The position numbers were made by a program, and so were the translations under genes. 25,716 bases of DNA, taken from assembly GCA_000151295.1 (NCBI GenBank), contig GG745388.1, positions 19,629 to 45,344 of the forward strand. Reading direction: 5' to 3'. The number at the start of each line of letters is the position of its first letter. Position 1 is the first letter of the stretch. This stretch comes from Allomyces macrogynus ATCC 38327 (lineage: Eukaryota; Blastocladiomycota; Blastocladiomycetes; Blastocladiales; Blastocladiaceae). Shown here in pieces: positions 17,701 to 25,716 of the stretch. The notes under the pieces were generated by a model, which saw nothing but the letters and a program-made list of their open reading frames with translations, did not search any database and had not been told where the DNA came from.

Positions 17701-20700
17701 GCGGTTCGCGAATGCGTGGGCGAGATTTGGCTCTGCAAGGGATCCAACGGGTGGACGTTGGCCGGCGGCGCGCTGTCTGCCACGATCACGCTCGGAATTG
17801 GTCATTTGGCGCGCGCCGACTTGCGGCTCGATCGGTCCGATGGGACCACCAACTGGACCGTCGCGATCCAAATCATGTGCGACGAAGGGCAGCGCCCGCA
17901 GATCGCGCTCACTTCCGAGACCAAGCAGTTGCCGCTGGCCTTGCCGCAGCTCGCAGAGGACCAGTCTGACGCGCTCGTCCGTGCACCTGGGTTCCAGTTG
18001 TGGTCGGCCGACATGGAGCTCAACTTGCTCAAGTCGGCCAGTGGCGGATCGTGGACAGTATATGGCCACGGCGAGTTGGTTGTCGCGTTCAGCACCACCG
18101 TTTCCCTGCCCGGCGGCGCGAAAATGTTTGATCTGAACGGCGTCGTGGCGGCGAGAGTCGTTGTTCCACTGGACGAGCCACGCGAAGCCGGATTTGCGAG
18201 CGACGTGGCCGTTACGTGGGGAAGTCTGCCCGCCCAAGCTCGTGTGCTCGCTCGCGTGGACTGGATTGATGGCATCGAGACGCGAATCGGGCTCGGGTTA
18301 CAGGGGTTCAACCTGCATCGTGTCGCCCCCGACTGGCTGCGCGCGGTCGTGCCCGACAGCAATTTGGCGATCCAGTTTGCGTACCGGTCGCAGCACGCCA
18401 CGGATCGCAGCGGGCCGGCGACGACGCAGTACGCCATGGTCGTCGCTATCGAGAACGTGCACAAGTCGTGGATTCGCGGCCAGTCATTCACGTTGCAGAT
18501 CACGACCGAATCGCAAGGCCCATGGATGCTCGAAGCCAAGTTTGATGGGCTCGATCTCGCTCGTTTGGTCGCTGATTCGAGCAACTCGTCGGTTGTCGTG
18601 ACCAACTCCCGTCTTTCGATGCGCAGCGAGAGCGGCACGCAAGAGTACCAGGTGCAAGGAACGATCACGCTCAAGGGGGTGCAATTTTCAGTCCACGCCA
18701 ACTTGGCTCGAGCAAACGGTCGTGTGACGGCGTGGGCGCTTGCTGGCCATGCTCGGGTGCCGCTCAATGCATTGGCTAAGCTCTTTCCGTGGTTACAGTT
18801 GAGTCGGCTCGATGGAACGGTCATTGATGTCCTCGTTGCGCGCGCCGTCAATCAGCTGCAGCTGCCAGACGCTCCCGGTAGTCGTCGGTTCGGCTTGGCG
18901 TCCTTGCAAGGGCACGACTCACAGCTTGCTCGAAGCGTCAAGAATCTGGTGCAGCCCACGGCCGACTCGTTTACCGTTCAGCTCAGCGTCAACGATCTCG
19001 ACTTTCTCCACTCGTCACTCAAGGGCGTTGAGGCGACGCTGTTTGTGACGCGCGTTTCAGAAAACACGGTGGCTTCGACTACGATTGGGCTTGCCGTGAC
19101 CAAAGGCTCGGCCAAGACCATGTACGGTGGTAGCTTTTTCGAGCGGCACCAGCTCGCGTTTGTCGGCGTTGCAAATTTTGGCCAAGGTCGAACCGAGTTT
19201 CAGCTCATCGGCACGGCCAGCCAACCCGTCGAAATCACGATCCTCGACGTTGTCACGGGCATCACTGGGATTCGTGTCGAGCACCCGGCTGCCGATGCGC
19301 TGCTCAATTCGATTGGCATCCGGCTTGCGGCGGTCGCTCTTGCCAGTGGCGCTGACGGGCTCCGGCTTGTCACGGACACGGAAGTGTTTGTCGGCCAAAC
19401 GTGCATCCCACTCGTCGTCATGCTCAACAAGAGTGATCACACTGCACTGGGCATTCGTATCGCGTGCTTCCCGGCGCGTCCCGTCAACTGTGTAAGTCTT
19501 GTTGAAGGGCTGATTGCTGACCTCACTTGGATCAGCGCGTTCATTCGATTTCGCATTCTCTGGCTCGACTTGCGGCGCGACTGGCGCGCGCCGCTCGGCG
19601 ACTTTGACGTGGTCTTGCGCGGCAAAGCCGAGTGGGCGCCGCGCGACTACGACTTGGGTCGCGTTCAGTCGGCCAACGGGTGGACAGTGTCGGCGGGCAT
19701 CCGGCTCGAGCTTGGCGAGCACTGGGCCGGGATCGGGCTCGCGGGTTTGGGGATCGATGGTATTGTGGCAGTGGATCGGCACGGCAAAGTCGAAGTCTTG
19801 GTCAAGCTGCCGCCATTCAATTTCGCTGCCCTTGATTTCGACTCGAACGAGTTTTTCGTGTCGCCAACCGAGGTCGGCGCGTCCGTGTCGGCAACAATTT
19901 GCACGCCCAGCAGCCAGCCGTGGGCCCGGTTTGAGGGCCGGATTCTCGTGCGCAGGCCCCCAGCTCTGCGCGGCTCGCTGATGTTGCTCCCGCCGCGATT
20001 GTCCAACGTCCATGCCGAGGACTGGATTGATGTCGGCAAGCTCGACCCGAATCTCTCGGGCCTCTACATTGGCGGGATTCTCGCCGATATTGACACGTCG
20101 GTCAGTGTACCGCGCTTGACGGCGGCGGGCAGTCTCATGGTGCGCCACCCGGCGCTCAAGCGCGAGACAACGTTCAGCATCGCCATTCAGCTGCCGCCCA
20201 TCGCCTTCTTTTACTGCTCCGTGACGCACGTGAGCCTGCTCACGATTCTCGCCATGTTCATCAAGGACGACAATGTGCTGAAAAAGCTCGGGTGGATGGA
20301 AACGTTCTTGCCCGTGCTCGAAGGGCTGGCGTGCTTTTTGAAGCCCGACCTAACGGCGCAGATCCCACGGACCGTGTTTGACATTGTGGCCAAGAAATGC
20401 ATGACGAACGGCCAGCGATTCTCGGTCGCTGATTTCGCGCAGCACCTGGTCGAAAAGGGCGCTCTCGACTTCGGGTCGGTTGGCGCAGCTTCTTTTGCGA
20501 CTGGCGGCTATTTGGCGCGCGTGGGCATGTCATGTGCGCCGCAATTGGGTCCAATCTCGCGTCGCTTGCGGTGCGACTCGATGTGCGCATCGAGCCCATC
20601 CAAATTCGACTGTTTGAGGGCGCGGCGCCTATTTTGACCTTGTGCGGCGTATCACCCACCACCACGGCGCTCGATCCGACCCGGGACCTGTTTATCTGGT

Positions 20701-23700
20701 TTGATCTCGACATGGCCAAGGGCACGCTCGAGCTCGACGCCGAGGTTGGCATTTGTGTGTCGCTGTTTGTGACGACGTCGGTGATTGGACGCGTGCAGTT
20801 CCGCATGAACGACAAGGGCGCGCCGTCGCTTCTCGTGGTCGTTCGCTTCTCGATTGGCTCGTCGCGCTACGCGATTGCCCTGCAGGGTTCCTTCTTTTGC
20901 CGATTCGCCAAATTGCCTCTGCCGCGCAATGATGTCGGCAAGGCGATAGAGGATTGGGCGCCGGCCTTGAAATTGGCTATGGTGCCTGTTGGCGTGGCCA
21001 TGGACCTGGCCATTTGGGGCGAGAAGACGTTGCCCGACGGCACACCCGACAAGGCCGATCTGATCGAGTGTCTCGTCATGGCCCTGTCCGACGCGTTTGG
21101 GTCGCTGATGCGCTGCGCCGAGGAGGCCCTGGACGAAGCCGCGCGCAAGTTACGCGAACAGGGCGACACGCCCATCATTGGCTGGCTGTTCACGGTTGGG
21201 GCGGCAGTTGTCCAGGCGGCGAGCGCGCTCGTCTCGGCGATTCGCAAAGGGATCGACCTGGTCGCAAGCTTTGTGGCCAAGTTGACGGCGGCCGTGATCC
21301 AAATCCGCGACTTGCACATTGGCGGCGCTCTTGGTGTCGATTCGGGCCTCGTCGCGTACATCAATTTTGACTTGACGCTCTTCGGGCACGACATCAAAGG
21401 CAGTTTGCGCGTCGAGATTGGACCCAACTTCTTCCAGACGCTCGCCATGCACCTTGCGTCGCTGCTCACGATCCAACAAGGTAGCGGCGGCGGCGACGGC
21501 GGTGGCGGCGGTGGGGGCGATGGTGGCTCCAAACAACTCGACGATTATAATGCGGGCATGGACGAAAACGGCAACGAGACCGAGTCGGAGGGCGGCAGCA
21601 TCAGCAAGCCCGAGTCGTTTGAGCTCGAGCCCATTGTCGACGCGAAGCGCGCGGAAATGGAGCAGTGGGCTGACCGAATCGAAGAGAAACTCGCGGAACT
21701 CGCGCAGGCGCTGCACGAAAGGGCCGACTCGATGCCCGATACAGTGCCGCTAGAGCTGCAACACGACATCAACCGGACCGGCGCGAACCCGCGCGAGCAA
21801 CTTCTTGAACTCGTCGAGGATTTGGCCGCGGCGGGGACTACAACCGTTGCCCGAGAACGATTCGCGTGCAAACGGCCAGGGCACACCGGGCGACACTGGC
21901 GTGCCGCTGGCAGCCGATCATGGTGGCCAGGCTTCCGGCGATGGTGGAGACGTTGGCAACAATTCCAGCGCTCCGGCGTCTGGAGGTTCGGGCCCGATGG
22001 ACGCGCCCAAACCGCCGAAGCTGAAAGAGACTGAGCAGCGCTGCGTCGCGTGCCCGCAGTGTGGGCGCGTTGTTCCGGACGGCGCGTTTGACCGGCATTG
22101 GCCGCTGTGTCGACCATTTTCGCGGTGCAACGTTGCCGGGTGTGACAAGTTGCTGCGTGTAAGCAAGAACCAGCACGGGCACCAGCATGATTACGTTGAT
22201 TGCCCGTCGTGCGGGTCGCGCCAGCTCCGAAGCCGGCTCGCTCTTCATTTGCAAGCCGAGTGCCGTGCATTCCTGATCGTGCCTGCGAACGGCTCAAACG
22301 CCTGGCTCCTCGCGTGGCGTGCAAATGAGGCCGATCACGACGCTGAAATCAAGGTGATTCTTGCCCCACCATCGTCTCCCGCAACGCGGCACATCTTGGC
22401 CGACCGTTCCAAAGGTCCCACCAAGGCCGGGTCGGCATCGACCGAGGCATGCCCGTTTGGCTGCCAGTTTTCGTGGTCAACCTGGCGCGAACTCGAGGCG
22501 CATCTCGCGGCCTGCCCACTGGCCCGCTGCAAATGTCCGCTTCCAGGTTGCGCATCGCAAGCGATTGTGGCCGACGGTGGGATCGACTGGGTCCATCTCT
22601 TTGGCCAGTGCTCCGGCGCTACAGAAATGGCGTGTCATCTTTGCCTTGCTCCTGTGTCGGGATCACGTTTCCTCGTGGACCACTTGATCCACCATTGCGG
22701 GCCAAAACGACGCGCTTGTGCCGCGTGCGGCGAAGTCATGTCGCTCCAACACGAGGCCGATCATTTGAGCCGTCATTGCCCGCACAACCTGGTCCCGTGC
22801 CCAATTGAAGGGTGCGGAAAGACCTGCTTGAAGCGCGACGAGTGGATGCATTTCAAGGAGGTGCACCCACAGCCGCTCGACGAGATTGACCCCAATGCCA
22901 AGGGCCCACTGCGCGGCCCGGACATTGAGTACGGCTCGGCGCTCGCCAAGGCGCCGTCTCAGTACCTTGCGGCGCTGACCGACACCGAGGTGCCAGAGCT
23001 CAGCGATCTGTCACTCGTCCAGCTCGCGACAGAGGCCGTGGCGCTGCACGAGGACATGGAGACCGAGTACCAGTGTCGCGCATACTGTGGCCAACAATGC
23101 ACGTCGAGCGAGGACGAAGAGTGGCATGTTCGCAACGAGTGCGAGCTGTATCGTGCCGCATGTCCGCTGTGCGAGAAAACGGTGGTGTTCAAGGACCTGG
23201 ATTATCACCAATCGACCGAGTGTCCGCGCGCGCTTGGCCGATGCCCGCGTCCCAATTGCTCGTCGCCCGTCGTGCCGCGCTATTTGCTTGGCCAGCACAT
23301 GGCCCACGAGTGCGATCAGGCGCCCGCCGTGTGCTTCTTTTGCCCAGCTCGGGTCGCGCGCAGCGAACTCGGACACCACGTGTTCACGCACCACGACACA
23401 CAGGCCAAGACGCCCGGTGCCCCCATCGCGTGCCCTCAGCCTGGCTGTGGCCAAGCGATCGACAATGGCCGCAACTACCTTGTCCATCAGTTCACGGCTT
23501 GCTTGACGGTGCGGCGGTGTGCCAGGGCCGAGTGTCAGGCGACGATGCCAGCAAACCAAGTCGGCCAACATTGGGCGAGCGTGTGCGAAGTGCGCATTGA
23601 TGACCTTTGCTGCCCGATGCACCGCGATTTGCGGTTCGCGTCCTTGACCGAGTGGCTGTCGCATCGGATCAACACCTGCTCGGGTGTGAACTCGGTGTCT

Positions 23701-24612
23701 CGCCAACACGGACCCGTCCGGCTCGATCCGGCGCCGCTCAAGACCAACATGCGATGTCCGCTGCAATGCGGCGCGACCGTCATGCTCGGCGACTTTTTTG
23801 ACCACCTTGCCGTTGACGTTCGCGGCGCTCCCCCATGCCCTGAATTCGACATTCAAGAGCAGTGCCTAAACGCGCCGTGCCAGGCCACGTTCCGTCGGTC
23901 CCATCGCGCGCACCACCTCGCGCACGAGTGCGATTTCGAAATGGAGACGTGCAAGATGTGCGGCGACCAGTACGTGGCCAAAAACCTCGAGCAGCATTGG
24001 ACCGTTTGCCGCAGCTGCAAGCCGTTGCGCGTCACTTCGCAGCCGTACGTGCCCGAGGAGCTGCGCCGCTTCCCACACCTCCTGGGTGATGTCCAGCTCA
24101 TCTGGGACGGGCGGCCGCTGGTCGCCGACGCCCAATTTTCCCAGCCGCATCCGCATTTGCGCGGGGTGCATCTTGTGGCCATTGATCCGATCGCGCACCC
24201 GGGCGGCAACTGGACGTTTGAGACGCAGCATTGGTGTATTGACACATGCGGCGCGCATGGGCCGCATGTGCCGTGGACGGTGCGCAACGGCGCGTCGGAT
24301 CCGGTCAACTGCCCCAGCACGACCATTGCCGGTCTGCTCCAGAGGCTGACGTCGCGCGATGCGCCGCCTTTCCGCGTGATTGCCATGGCCGTGTTCGATG
24401 ACGCGAGCTTGAGGATGTTGGACGCGGACCAGCAAGCGCTGACTGACGCGCAACTCTTGACCGTCAAGCTCCAGTTCCGCCAGTCGTGGGCGGCCGTGAT
24501 CCAGATGCGACCTGGGTTGAATGGGTGCGAGGTGGTCGCGTTCCCGCATGTTGCGACGGCGGGCCAGGGGTCAGTACCAGTCGCGGTTGATGTGAAGGTG
24601 CCATGGACGTGA
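14719..24612 (+). CDS. Giant multidomain protein: ComEC-type metallo-beta-lactamase, beta-rich region, TRAF-type zinc-finger array
   Basis: Proposed exons are 14719-14751, 14820-14861 and 14938-24612, with introns of 68 and 76 bases, all in phase 0. The long exon has one missing base near 20505-20531 and one extra base near 21833-21836, which cancel and give about 3,249 residues. Residues about 26-430 are a metallo-beta-lactamase fold of the ComEC kind: SHGDEDHYGGM (H90, D92, D94, H95), a metal-ligand block MGDLGYRG (D328), HHGS (358-361) and VHPHPGV (from 399). Residues about 430-1890 are beta-strand-rich repeats of unknown family. Residues about 1960-2330 are partly helical with a Gly-rich linker (from about 2207) and a short coil. 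Residues about 2394-3057 are TRAF-type Cys/His fingers. The last 190 residues lack fingers. The hydrolase half predicts a phosphoesterase or nuclease, the fingers binding to protein or RNA. The cell location is unknown. If the breaks are real, this would be two or three genes instead. Confidence 0.7.
15040..16170 (+). other. Metallo-beta-lactamase domain within the giant protein
   Basis: The order of motifs matches the ComEC/Rec2 branch of the superfamily: a strand ending in VIDTG, then the SHGDEDHYGG metal motif (HxDxDH, where most members have HxHxDH), a GDLG block after a hydrophobic strand, an INHHGSCHST block, and a final SHGLQATPVHPHPGV segment resembling the HP.P.V ending of ComEC hydrolase domains. 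All candidate metal ligands are present, so the domain looks catalytically intact. A long insertion (about residues 107-300) between the metal motif and the GDLG block is unusual. ComEC-type domains are best known in bacterial DNA uptake, where they are thought to degrade one DNA strand. The substrate here is unknown. Confidence 0.8.
20505..20535 (+). other. Frameshift 1 in the giant gene (one base missing)
   Basis: The upstream frame reads GGYLARVGM and then degrades into a basic, Ser-rich tail that stops at 20637. The next frame reads AAIGSNLASLAVRLDVRIEP, matching the beta-rich style of what precedes it. No acceptor AG within a plausible intron distance restores the frame. A one-base deletion in the sequence is the simplest explanation. 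Confidence 0.65.
21482..21534 (+). repeat. Glycine-codon low-complexity linker
   Basis: Repeated GGC/GGT codons encode a Gly-rich run with interspersed Asp and Ser (GSGGGDGGGGGGGDGGS). It separates the beta-rich part of the giant protein, which ends in IGPNFFQTLAMHLASLLT, from an acidic linker and short coil. It is a flexible hinge between the hydrolase half and the zinc-finger half. Confidence 0.85.
21820..21850 (+). other. Frameshift 2 in the giant gene (one extra base)
   Basis: The upstream frame reads LLELVEDLAAAG and then turns into a Trp- and Arg-rich tail ending at 22034, which looks non-coding. The other frame reads a normal linker (ENDSRANGQGTPGDTG, then PASGGSGPMDAPKPPK) leading directly into the zinc fingers. 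The switch falls at a run of four G (21833-21836). One inserted base explains it and returns the gene to its starting frame. Confidence 0.7.
22036..24035 (+). other. TRAF-type zinc-finger array within the giant protein
   Basis: About sixteen to eighteen Cys/His modules follow one another over about 660 residues. Most have the TRAF/SIAH-like spacing CxxC...HxxxxC or CxxxxC...HxxxC, for example CPQCGRVVPDGAFDRHWPLC, CAACGEVMSLQHEADHLSRH and CPLCEKTVVFKDLDYHQSTE. Their linkers often read C(P)xxGC or CPxPNC, as in tandem TRAF zinc fingers. A finger-free break with AKAPSQYLAALTDTEVPELS (near 22950) splits the array in two. There is no RING finger and no recognisable MATH domain after the array. 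Confidence 0.8.
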
Positions 24613-25373
24613 TCTGTTTGTGTCTTTGATGTGGTTTTGATATGATTGTTGTCCTGATCGTGTTCAATTGTTTGTACTCTGGCTTCTCTACCCGTTTTCG
24701 GTAAGCTGAGCGATTTTGATGTTGCAAACGGGGTGTGTCCTGATATCGAGCAACAGCAGGATTGTTCTAGGATGGTCATTCGCGGATGCATGTTGTGAAA
24801 ATGGGCCCACACTCTTTCGTCAGGGGAGCTGAGCTAATCGCTCTTGTATGCTCTCGCCAGTTGGAAGCAAAGCAAGTTTGATAAAAACACCAGGTCAAAA
24901 ATAATCCTCTTGGCAATCGGGTTTCACACCTTCTCCTCGATGGTCGCCTTGGTGATGATTTTTAAGCACCCACAGGCTTCGATCCTTAACCGTCAGTCTT
25001 GTTCTTGGCACGCGCCCCTGCACGCCAGTCGTCGAAAGGCGGGGGAGGGCTGTTCCATTTCGCTCTGCTGGTGGTGGGTTGAAGACGGGGGTGGGGAACT
25101 GTGAGTTGAGTGAAGCAAGGAAAAGATCAAGAGCCTGCGCTGTTGAGGGGGTTTTGGGCTTTTGGCATCCAACACCTTTTCGACACTTCTTGTGCCAGAG
25201 TAATCTGAAGCAACGACGACAACAGAAGTTCGAAGGACAAGCTCTTTATACGACTATCGCCTCAGCGAGCCCGGCACGACGAATGCAAAGCGAAAGAAAA
25301 TGGCACACACCGACTCGACACGTTCGACGACAATCTCTTCTCTCCACCACACCATGAACTGAGCCAAAGCAGC
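24613..25373. other. Convergent spacer between the giant gene and EF-2; no gene supported
   Basis: This 761-base stretch lies between two 3' ends. The first 60 bases are T- and G-rich (TTTGATGTGGTTTTGATATG) and could hold the 3' end signals of the giant gene. The last 60 bases would be the EF-2 3' UTR. A possible 86-codon plus-strand frame (24844-25104) has no recognisable sequence. I see no RNA gene or mobile element. Confidence 0.45.
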
Positions 25374-25715
25374 TTACAGCTTATCGTAGTAGCGGTCAAG
25401 GGCGGGCACCTCCTCCGAGAGACCCTTGCGCTTGCGCGTAGCCTTGACGACGTCGTTGACCTTGGTGCCGGCCTGCGTCGCGTCTCCCTGCATCACCTGC
25501 CAGTGCGAGAAGACCATCTGCGGGAAGGCCTGGCCACCGGTCGCGGCGCGCAGGTCGGTCGTGAAACCGAACGAGTCGGCGACGGGGATGTAGGCCTTGA
25601 CCGAGTAGAGCGGGGTACCGGGGCGCTGCTCCTCGGCGAAGACGTGACCGCGACGACGGTTGAGCACACCGTAGATGCCACCCATAGCCGACTCCGGGCA
25701 CTGGACCTCGGCAAG
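25374..25715 (-). CDS. EEF2: Translation elongation factor 2, C-terminal part (runs off the window)
   Basis: EF-2 moves tRNA and mRNA through the ribosome at each elongation step using GTP. The visible 113 residues are the end of the protein, domain V. They include [60 protein letters not shown] and the near-invariant C-terminal LDRYYDKL followed by the stop codon. The N-terminal GTPase domain and the diphthamide loop lie beyond the right edge. The frame has no break or intron within the window. It is convergent with the giant gene. The identification is secure because this region of EF-2 is conserved across eukaryotes. Confidence 0.97.
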   Translation of the reverse strand, partial: LAEVQCPESAMGGIYGVLNRRRGHVFAEEQRPGTPLYSVKAYIPVADSFGFTTDLRAATGGQAFPQMVFSHWQVMQGDATQAGTKVNDVVKATRKRKGLSEEVPALDRYYDKL

Positions 25716-25716
25716 G

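Noticed and set aside
19057..20229. 390-codon minus-strand open frame
   Set aside because: It lies wholly antisense to the beta-rich part of the giant gene, is polar and low in hydrophobic pattern, and has no motif or promoter.
20505..20640. An intron at the first frame break of the giant gene
   Set aside because: No GT...AG pair of 60-100 bases removes the break while keeping the beta-rich sequence on both sides.
21805..24612. Zinc-finger region as an independent gene with its own ATG
   Set aside because: An in-frame ATG exists just before the fingers, but the frame upstream of it already reads a typical linker continuous with the preceding domain, no promoter space exists, and one extra G in a G run explains the break. 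Not excluded, only less likely.
1..25716. tRNA, rRNA, CRISPR arrays, transposons or insertion sequences
   Set aside because: Nothing with tRNA-like arms, regular spacer repeats, terminal inverted repeats or transposase or reverse-transcriptase motifs was found by eye on either strand.

Overview
This is a GC-rich nuclear window from a eukaryote with small spliceosomal introns. Those I could place are 60-98 bases long, mostly GT...AG with donors such as GTACGT or GTGCGT, and one has a textbook ACTAAC branch site. Three genes together suggest a flagellated (zoosporic) true fungus, chytrid- or Blastocladiomycota-like: a fungal NoxR/p67phox-type regulator (TPR plus PB1), a fungal-type mitofusin (Fzo1), and a CCDC148-like coiled-coil protein of a family I associate with flagellated lineages. 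The lineage is an inference; there is no marker sequence here that settles it.

Layout, left to right. Bases 1-250 are homopolymer-rich and look like a poor-quality contig end. A seven-exon CCDC148-like gene (2765-572, minus) and a four-exon NADPH-oxidase regulator gene (3328-4951, plus) diverge from a shared spacer. Next come two tandem minus-strand paralogues (7451-5143 and 10396-7951), each with five exons and about twelve membrane spans, from a family I do not recognise. The upstream copy shares a 373-base divergent promoter region with a two-exon FZO1 gene (10770-13734, plus). A 1-kb spacer (13735-14718) holds a 9-base tandem repeat and a doubtful cysteine-rich frame. The right half is one giant plus-strand gene (14719-24612), followed tail-to-tail by the 3' end of translation elongation factor 2 (25715-25374, minus).

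The giant gene is the most unusual content. As reconstructed it encodes about 3,249 residues: a ComEC-type metallo-beta-lactamase fold at the N-terminus, about 1,450 residues of beta-rich sequence of unknown family, a helical and Gly-rich linker, a long array of TRAF-type zinc fingers and a C-terminal domain without fingers. Its frame is broken twice by single-base differences that cancel out. The NoxR gene and one membrane-protein gene each carry one more such break. Four one-base breaks in otherwise well-conserved genes point to draft-assembly indels, not to pseudogenes.

I see no operon logic linking these genes, as expected in a eukaryote. Nox regulation, mitochondrial fusion, flagellar structure and translation are ordinary housekeeping or developmental roles. 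The membrane-protein pair and the giant protein are the parts without a known function.
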